Assembly (NCBI RefSeq): GCF_023630175.1
Contig: NZ_JALLIN010000019.1
Coordinates: 1-64,000, forward strand
Length of the DNA: 64,000 bases
Reading direction: 5' to 3'
Source of the DNA: Streptomyces cellostaticus
GTDB lineage: Bacteria > Actinomycetota > Actinomycetes > Streptomycetales > Streptomycetaceae
Part shown: positions 55,259 through 64,000 of the stretch, one piece after another
Layout of the letters: every line of letters begins with the position of its first letter
Position numbering within the stretch: position 1 is the first letter of the stretch
Made by a program: the position numbers and the translations under genes
The notes under the pieces: model-generated
What the model saw: the letters and a program-made list of their open reading frames with translations, nothing else
Told to the model about the DNA's origin: nothing
Databases searched by the model: none

Positions 55259-56980
55259 ATGGCACGATCCCTGGTCGAATTACTGATCAAGCACGCGTCG
55301 AACCACCCCGAGCGCACCGCGTACCGCCACCTCGTCACCGGTGACTGCGACGGAGAGATCCAGGAACTCACCTACCACCGGCTGGCCTTACGCTCCCGCG
55401 CCGTCGCCGCCTGGCTCCAGGACCGCGGCCTGGCCGGCTCGCGGGCCATGCTGCTGTACCCGCCCGGTCTCGAGTTCGTCTGCGCGTACCTGGGCTGCCT
55501 GGCCGCCGGGGTGATCGCCGTCCCGGGAGTGCCCCCGCAGGGACGCGCCCAGAACCACCGGGCACTGAACCGGACGAAGCGCCTGATGGCGGACGCGGAC
55601 GCCAAGGTGGTGCTGGGGGACCGCGGTGTGCTCGCCGCGCTCGACGGCATGGCGGAGCACCTGCCCGAGCTCGACCGGATCGCCCGTGTCGCCACCGAGG
55701 ACATCCCCGACGGCACGGCCTCCGGCTGGCGCGAACCAGAACTCACCCCGGACACCGTCGCGTTCCTCCAGTACACGTCCGGCTCGACCTCCGCGCCCCG
55801 CGGGGTCGCCGTCACCCACGGCAACCTGCTGGCCAACGAGGCCGTCATCACCGAGCGCATGGGACACACCCCCGAGGCGATGGCCGCCCACGACCACGAG
55901 ATGTTCGTCAGCTGGCTGCCGGTCTACCACGACATGGGCCTCATCGGCCCGGTCCTGAACACGGTCTACCTCGGCGCCACCGCCACCCTGTTCTCGCCCC
56001 TGCACTTCCTGCAGCAACCGGCCCGCTGGCTCACCGCCGTCAGCCGCTACCGGCCGCACACCAGCGGCGGCCCCAACTTCGCCTACGAACTCGCCCTGAA
56101 GCACGCGAGCCCCGAACTCCTCGGCGACCTCGACCTCAGCGCGTGGAAGGTCGCCTTCAACGGCGCCGAGCCGGTGCGCGCGGCCACCCTGCGCCGGTTC
56201 GCCGACGCCTTCGCCCCGGCCGGCTTCCGCCGCGAGGCCCTGTACCCCTGCTACGGCCTGGCCGAGGCCACCCTGATGGTCACCGGCGGCACCACGGCCA
56301 CCGCGCCCACCCTGCTCGCCGCGGCCGACGGGACCCCGAACGCGGGAGAGGCCGACGCGGCCGCCGTCGGCTGCGGCCGGCCCGGACCCGGCGTCACCGT
56401 GGCCGTCGTCCACCCGGAGAGCGGGCGGGAGCTGCCCGAGGGCGAGGTCGGCGAGATCTGGGTCGCCGGTGCCGGTGTCGCCAAGGGCTACTGGCGCAAC
56501 GCGCTCGCCACCCGCCAGACGTTTCGGGCCGAACTCCCCGGCCACGAGGGCCGGTTCCTGCGCACGGGCGACCTCGGCCTGCTGAAGGACGGCGAGCTGT
56601 TCGTCACCGGCCGGCTGAAGGACCTCATCGTCGTCGACGGCCGCAACCACTACCCCCAGGACCTGGAGCTGACCGCCGAACTGACCCATCCGGCGCTGCG
56701 CCCCGGATGCACCGCCGCGTTCTCCGTGGACGCGGGGGCGGACGGCGAACGGCCCGTGATCGTCGCCGAGACCGCCCCGGACAGCGCCGGGGAGCCGGAG
56801 AGGATCACCGATGTGATCCGGGCCGCCGTCGGCGACGCCCACGGTCTGACGTTGCGCGCCGTCGTGCTGGTCCGGCCCGGCACGATCCCCAAGACGTCCA
56901 GCGGGAAGATCCAGCGCCGTGCCACCCGGGACGCGTACCTCGCGGGCACGCTCGCCGTGGTGACCGGGCCCCCGATGTGA
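55259..56980 (+). CDS. Fatty acyl-AMP ligase (FAAL) with two TTA codons
   Basis: A 573-residue adenylate-forming enzyme of the FadD32-like FAAL group. P-loop YTSGSTSAPRG is at 172-182. FAAL hallmarks include WLPVYHDMGLIG and VVDGRNHYPQDLE, and the catalytic lysine is in TSSGKIQR. FAALs make fatty acyl-adenylate and pass it to an ACP rather than to CoA. TTA codons occur at codons 8 (55280-55282) and 44 (55388-55390). AGGTGAG precedes ATG 55259. The PKS gene starts 166 bases later with an ACP domain, the expected acceptor of the acyl group. Confidence 0.94.
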   Translation: MARSLVELLIKHASNHPERTAYRHLVTGDCDGEIQELTYHRLALRSRAVAAWLQDRGLAGSRAMLLYPPGLEFVCAYLGCLAAGVIAVPGVPPQGRAQNHRALNRTKRLMADADAKVVLGDRGVLAALDGMAEHLPELDRIARVATEDIPDGTASGWREPELTPDTVAFLQYTSGSTSAPRGVAVTHGNLLANEAVITERMGHTPEAMAAHDHEMFVSWLPVYHDMGLIGPVLNTVYLGATATLFSPLHFLQQPARWLTAVSRYRPHTSGGPNFAYELALKHASPELLGDLDLSAWKVAFNGAEPVRAATLRRFADAFAPAGFRREALYPCYGLAEATLMVTGGTTATAPTLLAAADGTPNAGEADAAAVGCGRPGPGVTVAVVHPESGRELPEGEVGEIWVAGAGVAKGYWRNALATRQTFRAELPGHEGRFLRTGDLGLLKDGELFVTGRLKDLIVVDGRNHYPQDLELTAELTHPALRPGCTAAFSVDAGADGERPVIVAETAPDSAGEPERITDVIRAAVGDAHGLTLRAVVLVRPGTIPKTSSGKIQRRATRDAYLAGTLAVVTGPPM

Positions 56981-56987
56981 CCGCCCG

Positions 56988-57017
56988 CCGCCGGCGCGCC
57001 CGAACCGGCGCCGGCGG
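56988..57017 (+). terminator. Intercistronic stem-loop between FAAL and PKS genes
   Basis: CCGCCGGCGC and GCGCCGGCGG form a 10-bp stem with a 10-base loop, seven bases after the FAAL stop. It could end or attenuate transcription, so that part of the FAAL mRNA stops before the PKS. Confidence 0.5.
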
Positions 57018-57145
57018 TCCGGCGCCCCCCGGCCGCCACCGCACGGCCCCGGCCGGGGGCGGACGCCCCCGCTTCGCCGTACCGCGTGCCCGAAGCCCGG
57101 TACGGAGCCCTGCCTGATCCCGAGTTCACGAGGACAGCTGCCCAG

Positions 57146-60100
57146 ATGCCTGCGAACGAGTCCCCGAAGCAGACCCCCGAGCCGTCCCTGACGACCTCCG
57201 AGGACGTCCGGGCCTGGCTGGTGTCGGCCGTCGCCGAGGCCGCCGGGACCGACCCGGCCCACCTCGACCCGCACCGTCCGCTCGCCGAACTCGGCCTGGG
57301 ATCAAGGGCCCTGGTCACCCTGGCCGCCGAACTCGGCGCCCGGACGGGCCGCCCCACGGAGCCGTCCCTCGTCTTCGACCACCCCACGATCCACGCCGTC
57401 GCGGAGGCGGTCCTCGCGCCGCCCCCGGCGCGGCCGCACCCGGCGGGCGCCACCCGCGACGGCACCGCCCCCGGCCGTTCCGGTCCCGGCGACGACGTGG
57501 CGATCATCGCCATGGCCTGCCGCCTCCCCGGCGGCGCCGACCACCCCGAGGCCCTGTGGCGGCTGCTGGACGCCGGACGGGACGCCATCGGCGAGGTACC
57601 GGCGGGCCGTTGGGACACCAGCGGGCTGTACGACCCCGACCCGGAGGCCACCGGCAAGGCGTACACACTGCGCGGCGGCTTCCTCGACGGCGGCATCGAC
57701 CGCTTCGACGCGGCCTTCTTCGGCATCTCGCCGCGCGAGGCCGCCGCCATGGACCCCCAGCAGCGGCTGCTCCTGCAGACCTCCTGGGAGACGTTGGAAC
57801 GCGCGGGCATCCTCCCGGAGTCCCTGAACGGCAGCTCCACCGGCGTCTACCTCGGGCTGTACGACAGCGGCTACCTCGCCACCGCCGCGCTGGGCCAGCT
57901 CGACGGGCACGTCGGCACCGGCTCGGCGGCCAGTGTGGCCTCCGGGCGCATCGCCTACACCCTGGGCCTGCAGGGGCCCGCGGTGACCGTGGACACGGCC
58001 TGCTCGTCCTCGCTGGTCGCCCTGCACCTGGCGACGCGCGCACTGGCGAGCGGGGAGTGCGACCTCGCCCTGGCCGGCGGCGCGAGCCTGCTGGTCACCC
58101 CACGTGCGCACGTCGAGTTCAGCAGGCTGCGCGGGCTGTCCCCGTCCGGGCGGTGCAGCCCCTTCTCCGCCGACGCCGACGGAGTGGTGTGGGCGGAGGG
58201 CTGCGGTCTCGTCCTGCTCAAGCGGCTCACCGACGCGCGCCGGGACGGCGACCGGGTCCTGGCCGTCGTCAAGGGGTCTGCGGTCAACCAGGACGGGCGC
58301 AGCCAGGGCCTGTCCGCCCCCAACGGCCCGGCGCAGGAACGGGTGCTGTGGGCCGCGCTGCACGCGGCCGGGCTCGACCCGCACGACCTTGACCACGTCG
58401 AGGCCCACGGCACCGGCACCCGGCTCGGAGACCCCATCGAACTCCGGGCGCTGGCCAACGTGTTCGGCCCGGACCGGCCGTCCGGCCGGCCGCTCGCCGT
58501 CGGCTCCCTGAAGTCCAACCTCGGCCACACCCAGGCGGCCGCCGGCATCGGCGGCGTCATCAAGACCGTCCTCGCCCTGGGCCACGAGCGCATACCGGCC
58601 TCCCTGCACGCCGAGCGCCCCACCGACCGCATCGACTGGTCCGGCACCGGGCTGCGGGTGCCGGCCGAGGGCCTGGCCTGGCCGCGCGGCACGGACCGGG
58701 TACGCCGGGCGGGGGTCAGCGCCTTCGGCATCAGCGGCACCAACGCCCACGTGATCATCGAGGAAGCGCCGCACGACCCGGCCGACACCGCCGCCCAGGC
58801 CGGCCCGCGCCCGGCCGCCGCCTCCACCGCGGGCACCGGCCCCGCGCCGGCCTCCGCCGAGCCGTCCGGCCCCGTTCTCCTGCCCCTCTCGGCCCGCAGC
58901 CCCGCCTCCCTCCGGCGACAGGCCGCCCGGCTGCTGGAAGCCGTGGAAGCCCGCCCCGAGCTCCAGCCGGCCCCGGTCGCCGCGACCCTGGCCCACCACC
59001 GCACCCACTTCGAGCACCGCGCGGTGCTCCACGCACCCGACCGTGCCGGGCTCCTCGACGCCCTGCGCGCCCTCGCCGACGGCCGGCCCGATCCCGACCG
59101 GGTCACCGGGCCCCGACACGCCGCCACCGGCGGCAAGCTGGCCTTCGTCTTCCCCGGCCAGGGCAGCCAGTGGAACGGGATGGCCCGCGACCTGCTGGAG
59201 CACGACCCCGTGTTCGCCGACGAGCTCGACCGCTGCGACGCCGCCCTGCGCCCCTTCACCGACTGGTCGGTGGCGGCCGTGCTGCGGGGCGACGCGGACG
59301 CCCCGCGACCGGACCGCGTCGACGTCGTCCAGCCCGCCCTGTTCGCCGTGATGGTGTCGCTCGCCGCCGCGTGGCGGGCCCGGGGCGTGCTGCCGGACGC
59401 CGTGATCGGGCACAGCCAGGGCGAGGTGGCGGCCGCCTGCGTCGCCGGGGCCCTCAGCCTCAACGACGCCGCCGCCGTGGTCGCCCTGCGCAGCCGGGCC
59501 CTGACCGGCCTGGCCGGCACCGGCGGCATGGCCGTCGTCGCCCTGTCCCGCACCGAAGTGGAGCCCCTGCTCGTCGACGGCGTCTCGGTCGCCGCCGTCA
59601 ACAGCGGCCGGGCGACGGTGGTCGCCGGCGCCGTCGAACCGCTCGAGGCACTGCTCACCGGTCTCGAGGCGCGCCAGGTGTTCGTCCGCCGCCTCGACGT
59701 CGACTACGCCTCCCACACCGACCGGGTCGAGCCCCTCCGGGCCCCGGTCCTCGACGAACTCGACGGCGTCGTCACCTGCCCCACGGACATCGCCTGGTAC
59801 TCCACGGTGACCGCCGAACCGGTCACGGAGGAACTCGACGCCGGCTACTGGTACACCAACCTGCGCGAGACGGTCCGCTTCGCGCCCGCCGTCGAGCGCA
59901 TGCTCGCGGACGGCTACCGCGGCTTCGTCGAACTCAGCCCCCACCCCGCCCTGCTCACCGCGCTGCGCACCCTCGGCGAGGACACCGGCCACGAACCGAC
60001 GGCCGTCGGCTCACTGCGCCGCGACGAGGACGGTCCCGGCTGCCTGGACCGGGCCGCCGCCGAACTCCACGCCCACGGACACCGGGTCGACTGGCGCCGC

Positions 60101-63100
60101 CTGGTCCCGCCCACCACCGCCGCCGATCTGCCCACGTACGCCTGGGACCCGGCGCGCCACTGGACCGAGCCCGAGTCCGGCACGGGCGGACCCGCCCTGT
60201 TCGACAGCGCCGCCCACCCACTGCTCGGCGTCCAACTGCAGTCCGCGGACGAGACCCGCTGGACCTTCCGCCAGGAATGGTCCCCGGCCACCGCGGACTG
60301 GCTGCCCGACCACACCGTCTTCGGCCGCACCGTGGTCTCCGGCACCACCCTGCTGGAGCTGTGCCGCGCCGCGCTCGCCGCGGCCCGCCCGGACGAGGCG
60401 GCCGACGTCACCGACCTGCTGCTCGTGGCTCCGCTCGTCCTGCCCGGCACGGGCACGGCCGAGGTCTCCGTCGAGGTCGTCACCGCGGGCCCCGTGCCCG
60501 AGGTCACCGTGCACAGCCGCCCGCGCGGTCAGGACGGTCCCGGCTGGACCCTCCACGCCACCGCCTCCGCCGCCCCTTCGGCCCCGCTCCCCCCGGAACA
60601 CCCGCCCCGGCGGCCCGAGCCCGCCGAAGAGGCATGGACGGAGGAGACCTACGACCGGCTGGCGGGGCTCGGCCTCGGATACGGGCCCGCCTTCCAGGGC
60701 GTGCGGTCAGCGGTCGTCACCGGCGACGGGGAACTCCTCGCCCGGCTCTCGCCCTCCGCCACCACCCGCGACAGCGCCGGCCCGTACCCCGTGCACCCCG
60801 CCCTGCTGGACGCCGCCCTCCAGGCGACGGCCGCGCTCGGCCCGGCCGGGCGACGCCCCCTGCTCCCCGTCGCCGTGGGCCGCTGCGTCCTCCCGGCCGT
60901 CACCACGGGCGACCTGACCGCACGCGTACGGCGCACCACTGACACCGGCTCGGACGTCACCCTGGACGTCACCCTGTGGGACGCCGACGGCCTCCCCGCC
61001 GGCCGCCTGGAGGCCGTACGCCTGCGCGCCGCCGACCCCGCCGACCTCGACGCGGGCTCGGAGAACTCCCGGCACCTGTACGAGGTGGCGTGGACGGCCG
61101 CGGGCGAGCGGCCCGCGCCCGCCCCGGACCTCACCTGGGCCGTGGCCGGCGACCCCGACGACGCGCAGGCCACCACCGCCCGGCACGCCCTGCCCGGCAC
61201 CGAGCACCGCGCCGACGTCGCCGTACGCTTCTGGCCGTGCCCGGCACCGGACGCCGACCCGGTGGCCGTCGCGCACGAGACGGCCACCGGCGCCCTCGAG
61301 GAACTGCGGCGGCTCGTCGCGCTCCCCGACGGCCGGGCGGCGGCACGGACCGTGTGGGTGACCCGCGGTGCGACGGCCGCCGCCGACGGGGACCCGGTTC
61401 CGGCGTACGCCCAGTCGGTGCTGTGGGGCCTGGTGCGCAGCGCGCGTGCCGAACACCCCGACCTGGGACTGACCCTGCTCGACCTGGACGACGCCGCCCT
61501 CGACGCCGCCCCCGCGCTGCGGGCGACCGCCGGTCTCGCCGATGAGCCGGAACTGGTCTGGCGAGGCGCCGAGTTGCTGGTACCCCGGCTGGTCCGGTCC
61601 CGCCCGGCGAAGGCCGCGCGAGGAGCGGAGCCGGGCCAGGACCGGGCCGCGGCGGTGCCCACGGACGGAACCGTCCTGGTCACCGGCGGCCTGGGAGCCG
61701 TCGGCGGGCACATCGCCCGGCTCCTCGCCGAACGCGGCGTGCCGAGGCTGCTGCTGACGGCACGCGGCGGTGCCGAGGACCCGCGCGCCCAGGAGGCCGT
61801 CTCCGCGCTGGCCGCGCTCGGCGCGCGGGCCGAGGTCGTCGCCTGCGACGTCACCGACCCGGCCGCGATCGCCGGCGTACTCGCCGAGGTGGGCGAGGAG
61901 TTCCCGCTGCGCGGGGTCGTCCACTGCGCCGGAGTCCTCGACGACGGCGTGATCGACGAACTGACCCCCGAACGGCTGGAGCGGGTGCTGCGCCCCAAGG
62001 CCGACGCCGCCGCCCATCTGCACCGGCTCACCGCCGGCACTCCGCTGGAGCTGTTCCTGCTGGTGTCCTCGGCCGCCGGTGTCGTGGGCAACCCGGGCCA
62101 GGGCAACTACGCGGCCGCCAACGTCCTGCTCGACCAACTCGCCCACCACCGCCGGGCCTCGGGCCTGCCCGGCCTCTCCCTGTCCTTCGGCGCATGGGCG
62201 GGCGAGGGCCTCGCCGCCGCCCACGCCGACCTGGACCGCATGGCCCGGCTCGGGCACCGGGCCCTCACCCCGGAGCAGGGCCGCGACCTGGTGGTGCTGG
62301 CCCTGCGCGGCGACGCTCCGCACCAGGTCGCCTGGGCGCTGGACCTGCCCCGCCTGCGCACGACGGACGCCGCGCGCACCAGCCTGTGGCGCACGCTGCT
62401 GCCCGCCCCCCGCCCCGGCACCGCGACGGGCGGCGCCCTCGCCGCCCGGCTGGCCCGGCTGCCCGGACCCGAGCGGTCCGAACGCGTCCTCGCGCTGGTC
62501 CGCGAGGAGGCGGCCCGCGCGCTCGGCCTGCGCGACGCCGAGTCCGTACCGGCCGGCGGGCCGCTGCGCGACCTCGGCATGGACTCCGTCACCGCCGTCG
62601 AACTGCGCAACCGCCTGGCGGCCCGGCTGGGCGTCCGGCTGCCCGCCACCCTGCTGTTCGACCACCCCACCCCGGGCCGGCTGGCCGAGTACCTGCTCGC
62701 CCACGCGCTCGGCACCGCCGCCCCGAGGACGGCCCCGGCGGCGCCCCGCCGCGACACCCCGGCCACCGGCGAACCCGTCGCGGTCGTGGCCATGGCGTGC
62801 CGGCTCCCGGGATCCGTCGGCGACCCGGAGGCTCTGTGGCGGCTGGTCGCCGAAGGCCGCGACGCGGTCGGCCCGTTCCCGTCGGGACGCTGGGACGTCG
62901 ACGCGCTGTACGACCCCGATCCGGACGCGCCCGGCAGGTCCTACGCCCGGGAGGGCGGCTTCCTCGACGACATCGAGTCCTTCGACGCGGGCTTCTTCGG
63001 CATCACCCCGAAGGAGGCCGCCGCGATGGACCCCCAGCAGCGGCTGCTGCTGGAGACGAGCTGGGAGGCGCTCGAGCGGGCCGGTATCGTGCCCGCCCGG

Positions 63101-64000
63101 CTCGCGGGCACCACCACCGGCGTGTACGTCGGCATGTTCGGCAGCGACTACCTGGCCGGCTCCCGCCTCGACCAGCTCGACGGCTACGTCGGCACCGGCT
63201 CGGCGCTCAGCGTCGCCTCCGGCCGCCTGTCCTACGCGCTCGGTCTGCACGGGCCCGCGCTGACCGTGGACACGGCCTGCTCCTCCTCACTGGTCGCCAC
63301 CCATCTCGCCGTCCAGGCCCTGCGCGCGGGCGAGTGCGATCTGGCGCTGGCCGGCGGGGTGACCCTGATGGTGACCCCGCAGACCTTCGTGGAGTTCAGC
63401 CGGCTGCGCGGCCTCTCCCCGACCGGGCGCTGCCGCGCCTTCTCCGACGACGCCGACGGCGCCATCTGGGCCGAGGGCGCGGGCATGCTCGTCCTGAAGC
63501 GGCTCGGCGACGCACGACGGGACGGCGACGAGGTGCTGGCCGTGCTGCGCGGCACGGCCGTCGGCCAGGACGGCCGCAGCCAGGGGCTGTCCGCGCCGAA
63601 CGGACCGGCCCAGGTGCGGGTCGTCCGGCGCGCCCTGGAACAGTCCGGGCTCGAACCCGCGGACATCGACTACATCGAGGCCCACGGCACCGGGACCACC
63701 CTCGGCGACCCGATCGAGGCCAACGCCCTCGCCGAGGTCTTCGCCGGCTCCCGGCCCGACGGCCACCCGCTGTACCTGGGCTCGCTGAAGTCCAACATCG
63801 GCCATGTACAGGCCGCTTCGGGTGTCGCCGGACTCATCAAGGTCGTCCAGGCCATGCGGCACCGGATCCTGCCGCCCACCCTGCACGCCGGCACGCCCAG
63901 CCGGCATGTCGAGTGGGAGGGCAGTGGACTGCGGCTCCTGCAGGAACCGGTGGCCTGGAGGGCGGCCGGGGAGCGGCCGCGGCGGGCCGGCGTCAGCGCC
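57146..64000 (+). CDS. Modular type I polyketide synthase: ACP-KS-AT-DH-KR-ACP-KS... (3' end outside the window)
   Basis: A continuous frame of 2285 codons, still open at the window end. Order: loading ACP (about 18-91; serine 53 in GLGS), KS1 (116-545; Cys 286, His 421), AT (663-960; GHSQG serine 757, YASH at 854 indicating methylmalonyl-CoA), DH (1020-1300; His 1056, Asp 1222), KR (1509-1690; LDD at 1598-1600 of B-type, Tyr 1655), ACP (about 1780-1850; Ser 1814) and KS2 (from 1878; Cys 2045). There is no ER. The module should add a methylmalonyl unit to an acyl starter, reduce and dehydrate it to a 2-methyl-2-enoyl chain. ATG 57146 has a GAGGAC site. The ACP start plus the upstream FAAL point to a fatty acid starter. 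Confidence 0.95.
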   Translation, partial: MPANESPKQTPEPSLTTSEDVRAWLVSAVAEAAGTDPAHLDPHRPLAELGLGSRALVTLAAELGARTGRPTEPSLVFDHPTIHAVAEAVLAPPPARPHPAGATRDGTAPGRSGPGDDVAIIAMACRLPGGADHPEALWRLLDAGRDAIGEVPAGRWDTSGLYDPDPEATGKAYTLRGGFLDGGIDRFDAAFFGISPREAAAMDPQQRLLLQTSWETLERAGILPESLNGSSTGVYLGLYDSGYLATAALGQLDGHVGTGSAASVASGRIAYTLGLQGPAVTVDTACSSSLVALHLATRALASGECDLALAGGASLLVTPRAHVEFSRLRGLSPSGRCSPFSADADGVVWAEGCGLVLLKRLTDARRDGDRVLAVVKGSAVNQDGRSQGLSAPNGPAQERVLWAALHAAGLDPHDLDHVEAHGTGTRLGDPIELRALANVFGPDRPSGRPLAVGSLKSNLGHTQAAAGIGGVIKTVLALGHERIPASLHAERPTDRIDWSGTGLRVPAEGLAWPRGTDRVRRAGVSAFGISGTNAHVIIEEAPHDPADTAAQAGPRPAAASTAGTGPAPASAEPSGPVLLPLSARSPASLRRQAARLLEAVEARPELQPAPVAATLAHHRTHFEHRAVLHAPDRAGLLDALRALADGRPDPDRVTGPRHAATGGKLAFVFPGQGSQWNGMARDLLEHDPVFADELDRCDAALRPFTDWSVAAVLRGDADAPRPDRVDVVQPALFAVMVSLAAAWRARGVLPDAVIGHSQGEVAAACVAGALSLNDAAAVVALRSRALTGLAGTGGMAVVALSRTEVEPLLVDGVSVAAVNSGRATVVAGAVEPLEALLTGLEARQVFVRRLDVDYASHTDRVEPLRAPVLDELDGVVTCPTDIAWYSTVTAEPVTEELDAGYWYTNLRETVRFAPAVERMLADGYRGFVELSPHPALLTALRTLGEDTGHEPTAVGSLRRDEDGPGCLDRAAAELHAHGHRVDWRRLVPPTTAADLPTYAWDPARHWTEPESGTGGPALFDSAAHPLLGVQLQSADETRWTFRQEWSPATADWLPDHTVFGRTVVSGTTLLELCRAALAAARPDEAADVTDLLLVAPLVLPGTGTAEVSVEVVTAGPVPEVTVHSRPRGQDGPGWTLHATASAAPSAPLPPEHPPRRPEPAEEAWTEETYDRLAGLGLGYGPAFQGVRSAVVTGDGELLARLSPSATTRDSAGPYPVHPALLDAALQATAALGPAGRRPLLPVAVGRCVLPAVTTGDLTARVRRTTDTGSDVTLDVTLWDADGLPAGRLEAVRLRAADPADLDAGSENSRHLYEVAWTAAGERPAPAPDLTWAVAGDPDDAQATTARHALPGTEHRADVAVRFWPCPAPDADPVAVAHETATGALEELRRLVALPDGRAAARTVWVTRGATAAADGDPVPAYAQSVLWGLVRSARAEHPDLGLTLLDLDDAALDAAPALRATAGLADEPELVWRGAELLVPRLVRSRPAKAARGAEPGQDRAAAVPTDGTVLVTGGLGAVGGHIARLLAERGVPRLLLTARGGAEDPRAQEAVSALAALGARAEVVACDVTDPAAIAGVLAEVGEEFPLRGVVHCAGVLDDGVIDELTPERLERVLRPKADAAAHLHRLTAGTPLELFLLVSSAAGVVGNPGQGNYAAANVLLDQLAHHRRASGLPGLSLSFGAWAGEGLAAAHADLDRMARLGHRALTPEQGRDLVVLALRGDAPHQVAWALDLPRLRTTDAARTSLWRTLLPAPRPGTATGGALAARLARLPGPERSERVLALVREEAARALGLRDAESVPAGGPLRDLGMDSVTAVELRNRLAARLGVRLPATLLFDHPTPGRLAEYLLAHALGTAAPRTAPAAPRRDTPATGEPVAVVAMACRLPGSVGDPEALWRLVAEGRDAVGPFPSGRWDVDALYDPDPDAPGRSYAREGGFLDDIESFDAGFFGITPKEAAAMDPQQRLLLETSWEALERAGIVPARLAGTTTGVYVGMFGSDYLAGSRLDQLDGYVGTGSALSVASGRLSYALGLHGPALTVDTACSSSLVATHLAVQALRAGECDLALAGGVTLMVTPQTFVEFSRLRGLSPTGRCRAFSDDADGAIWAEGAGMLVLKRLGDARRDGDEVLAVLRGTAVGQDGRSQGLSAPNGPAQVRVVRRALEQSGLEPADIDYIEAHGTGTTLGDPIEANALAEVFAGSRPDGHPLYLGSLKSNIGHVQAASGVAGLIKVVQAMRHRILPPTLHAGTPSRHVEWEGSGLRLLQEPVAWRAAGERPRRAGVSA

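Noticed and set aside
57302..59992. 896-codon minus-strand frame inside the PKS gene
   Set aside because: It is antisense to conserved KS and AT domains; its composition is Gly/Val/Ala/Arg-rich with no domain.

Overview
The window is high-GC actinobacterial DNA (by eye roughly 70-75% G+C) and almost certainly comes from a Streptomyces chromosome. Evidence: an SsgA-family division regulator, an NsdA/NsdB-type differentiation regulator, two SpoIIE-type PP2C phosphatases, an ANTAR protein, a DUF397 protein, leaderless promoters, in-frame TTA (bldA-type) codons in only three genes, and a modular polyketide synthase. Gene order suggests a chromosome arm with mixed housekeeping and accessory genes. 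No rRNA, tRNA, CRISPR array or complete insertion sequence was seen.

Region 1 (1-4.4 kb) is an amino-acid amide and aspartate catabolism group: a FadR-type regulator with a consensus leaderless promoter and operator, then asparaginase, aspartate ammonia-lyase and glutaminase. Region 2 (4.4-8.2 kb) holds two polyprenol-phosphate-type membrane glycosyltransferases. The second overlaps antisense with a D-Ala-D-Ala carboxypeptidase. A second-type, short Rho factor follows (8.3-9.4 kb).

Region 3 (9.8-20.8 kb) is a mosaic: cytochrome P450, SnoaL-like protein divergent from a PadR regulator and methyltransferase, HutC-type regulator, serine hydrolase, CE7 esterase, Rv1733c-like protein, a soluble molybdenum oxidoreductase with its flavin reductase, a GNAT enzyme behind a truncated quinone oxidoreductase remnant, and a HemK-like methyltransferase behind an attenuator-like leader.

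Region 4 (20.8-32.2 kb) carries a PAS/GAF/PP2C phosphatase, secreted proteins, a dienoyl-CoA reductase-like flavoenzyme with its PadR regulator and a 20-bp perfect operator, cell-surface proteins, a GH75 chitosanase and a dhaKLM operon. Region 5 (32.2-45 kb) includes a glycosyltransferase, STAS and STAS-ANTAR-GAF proteins, a 7-bp tandem repeat array, an RpiB-family protein, a Cys-rich four-helix protein, a carotenoid-desaturase-like flavoprotein, an acyl-CoA synthetase, hydrolase, DUF397 and universal stress proteins.

Region 6 (45-54.8 kb) begins with a nested inverted-repeat element, then a peptidoglycan amidase, a TTA-containing phosphotransferase divergent from an NsdB-like regulator, a TTA-containing PP2C phosphatase, an SsgA-like protein, a Gfo/Idh/MocA oxidoreductase and a baeRF-type protein. 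Region 7 (54.8 kb to the end) opens a biosynthetic cluster: a fatty acyl-AMP ligase with two TTA codons, followed by a modular type I PKS that starts with an ACP. This arrangement implies that a fatty acid is activated and loaded as starter unit. The cluster runs off the window inside the second ketosynthase.
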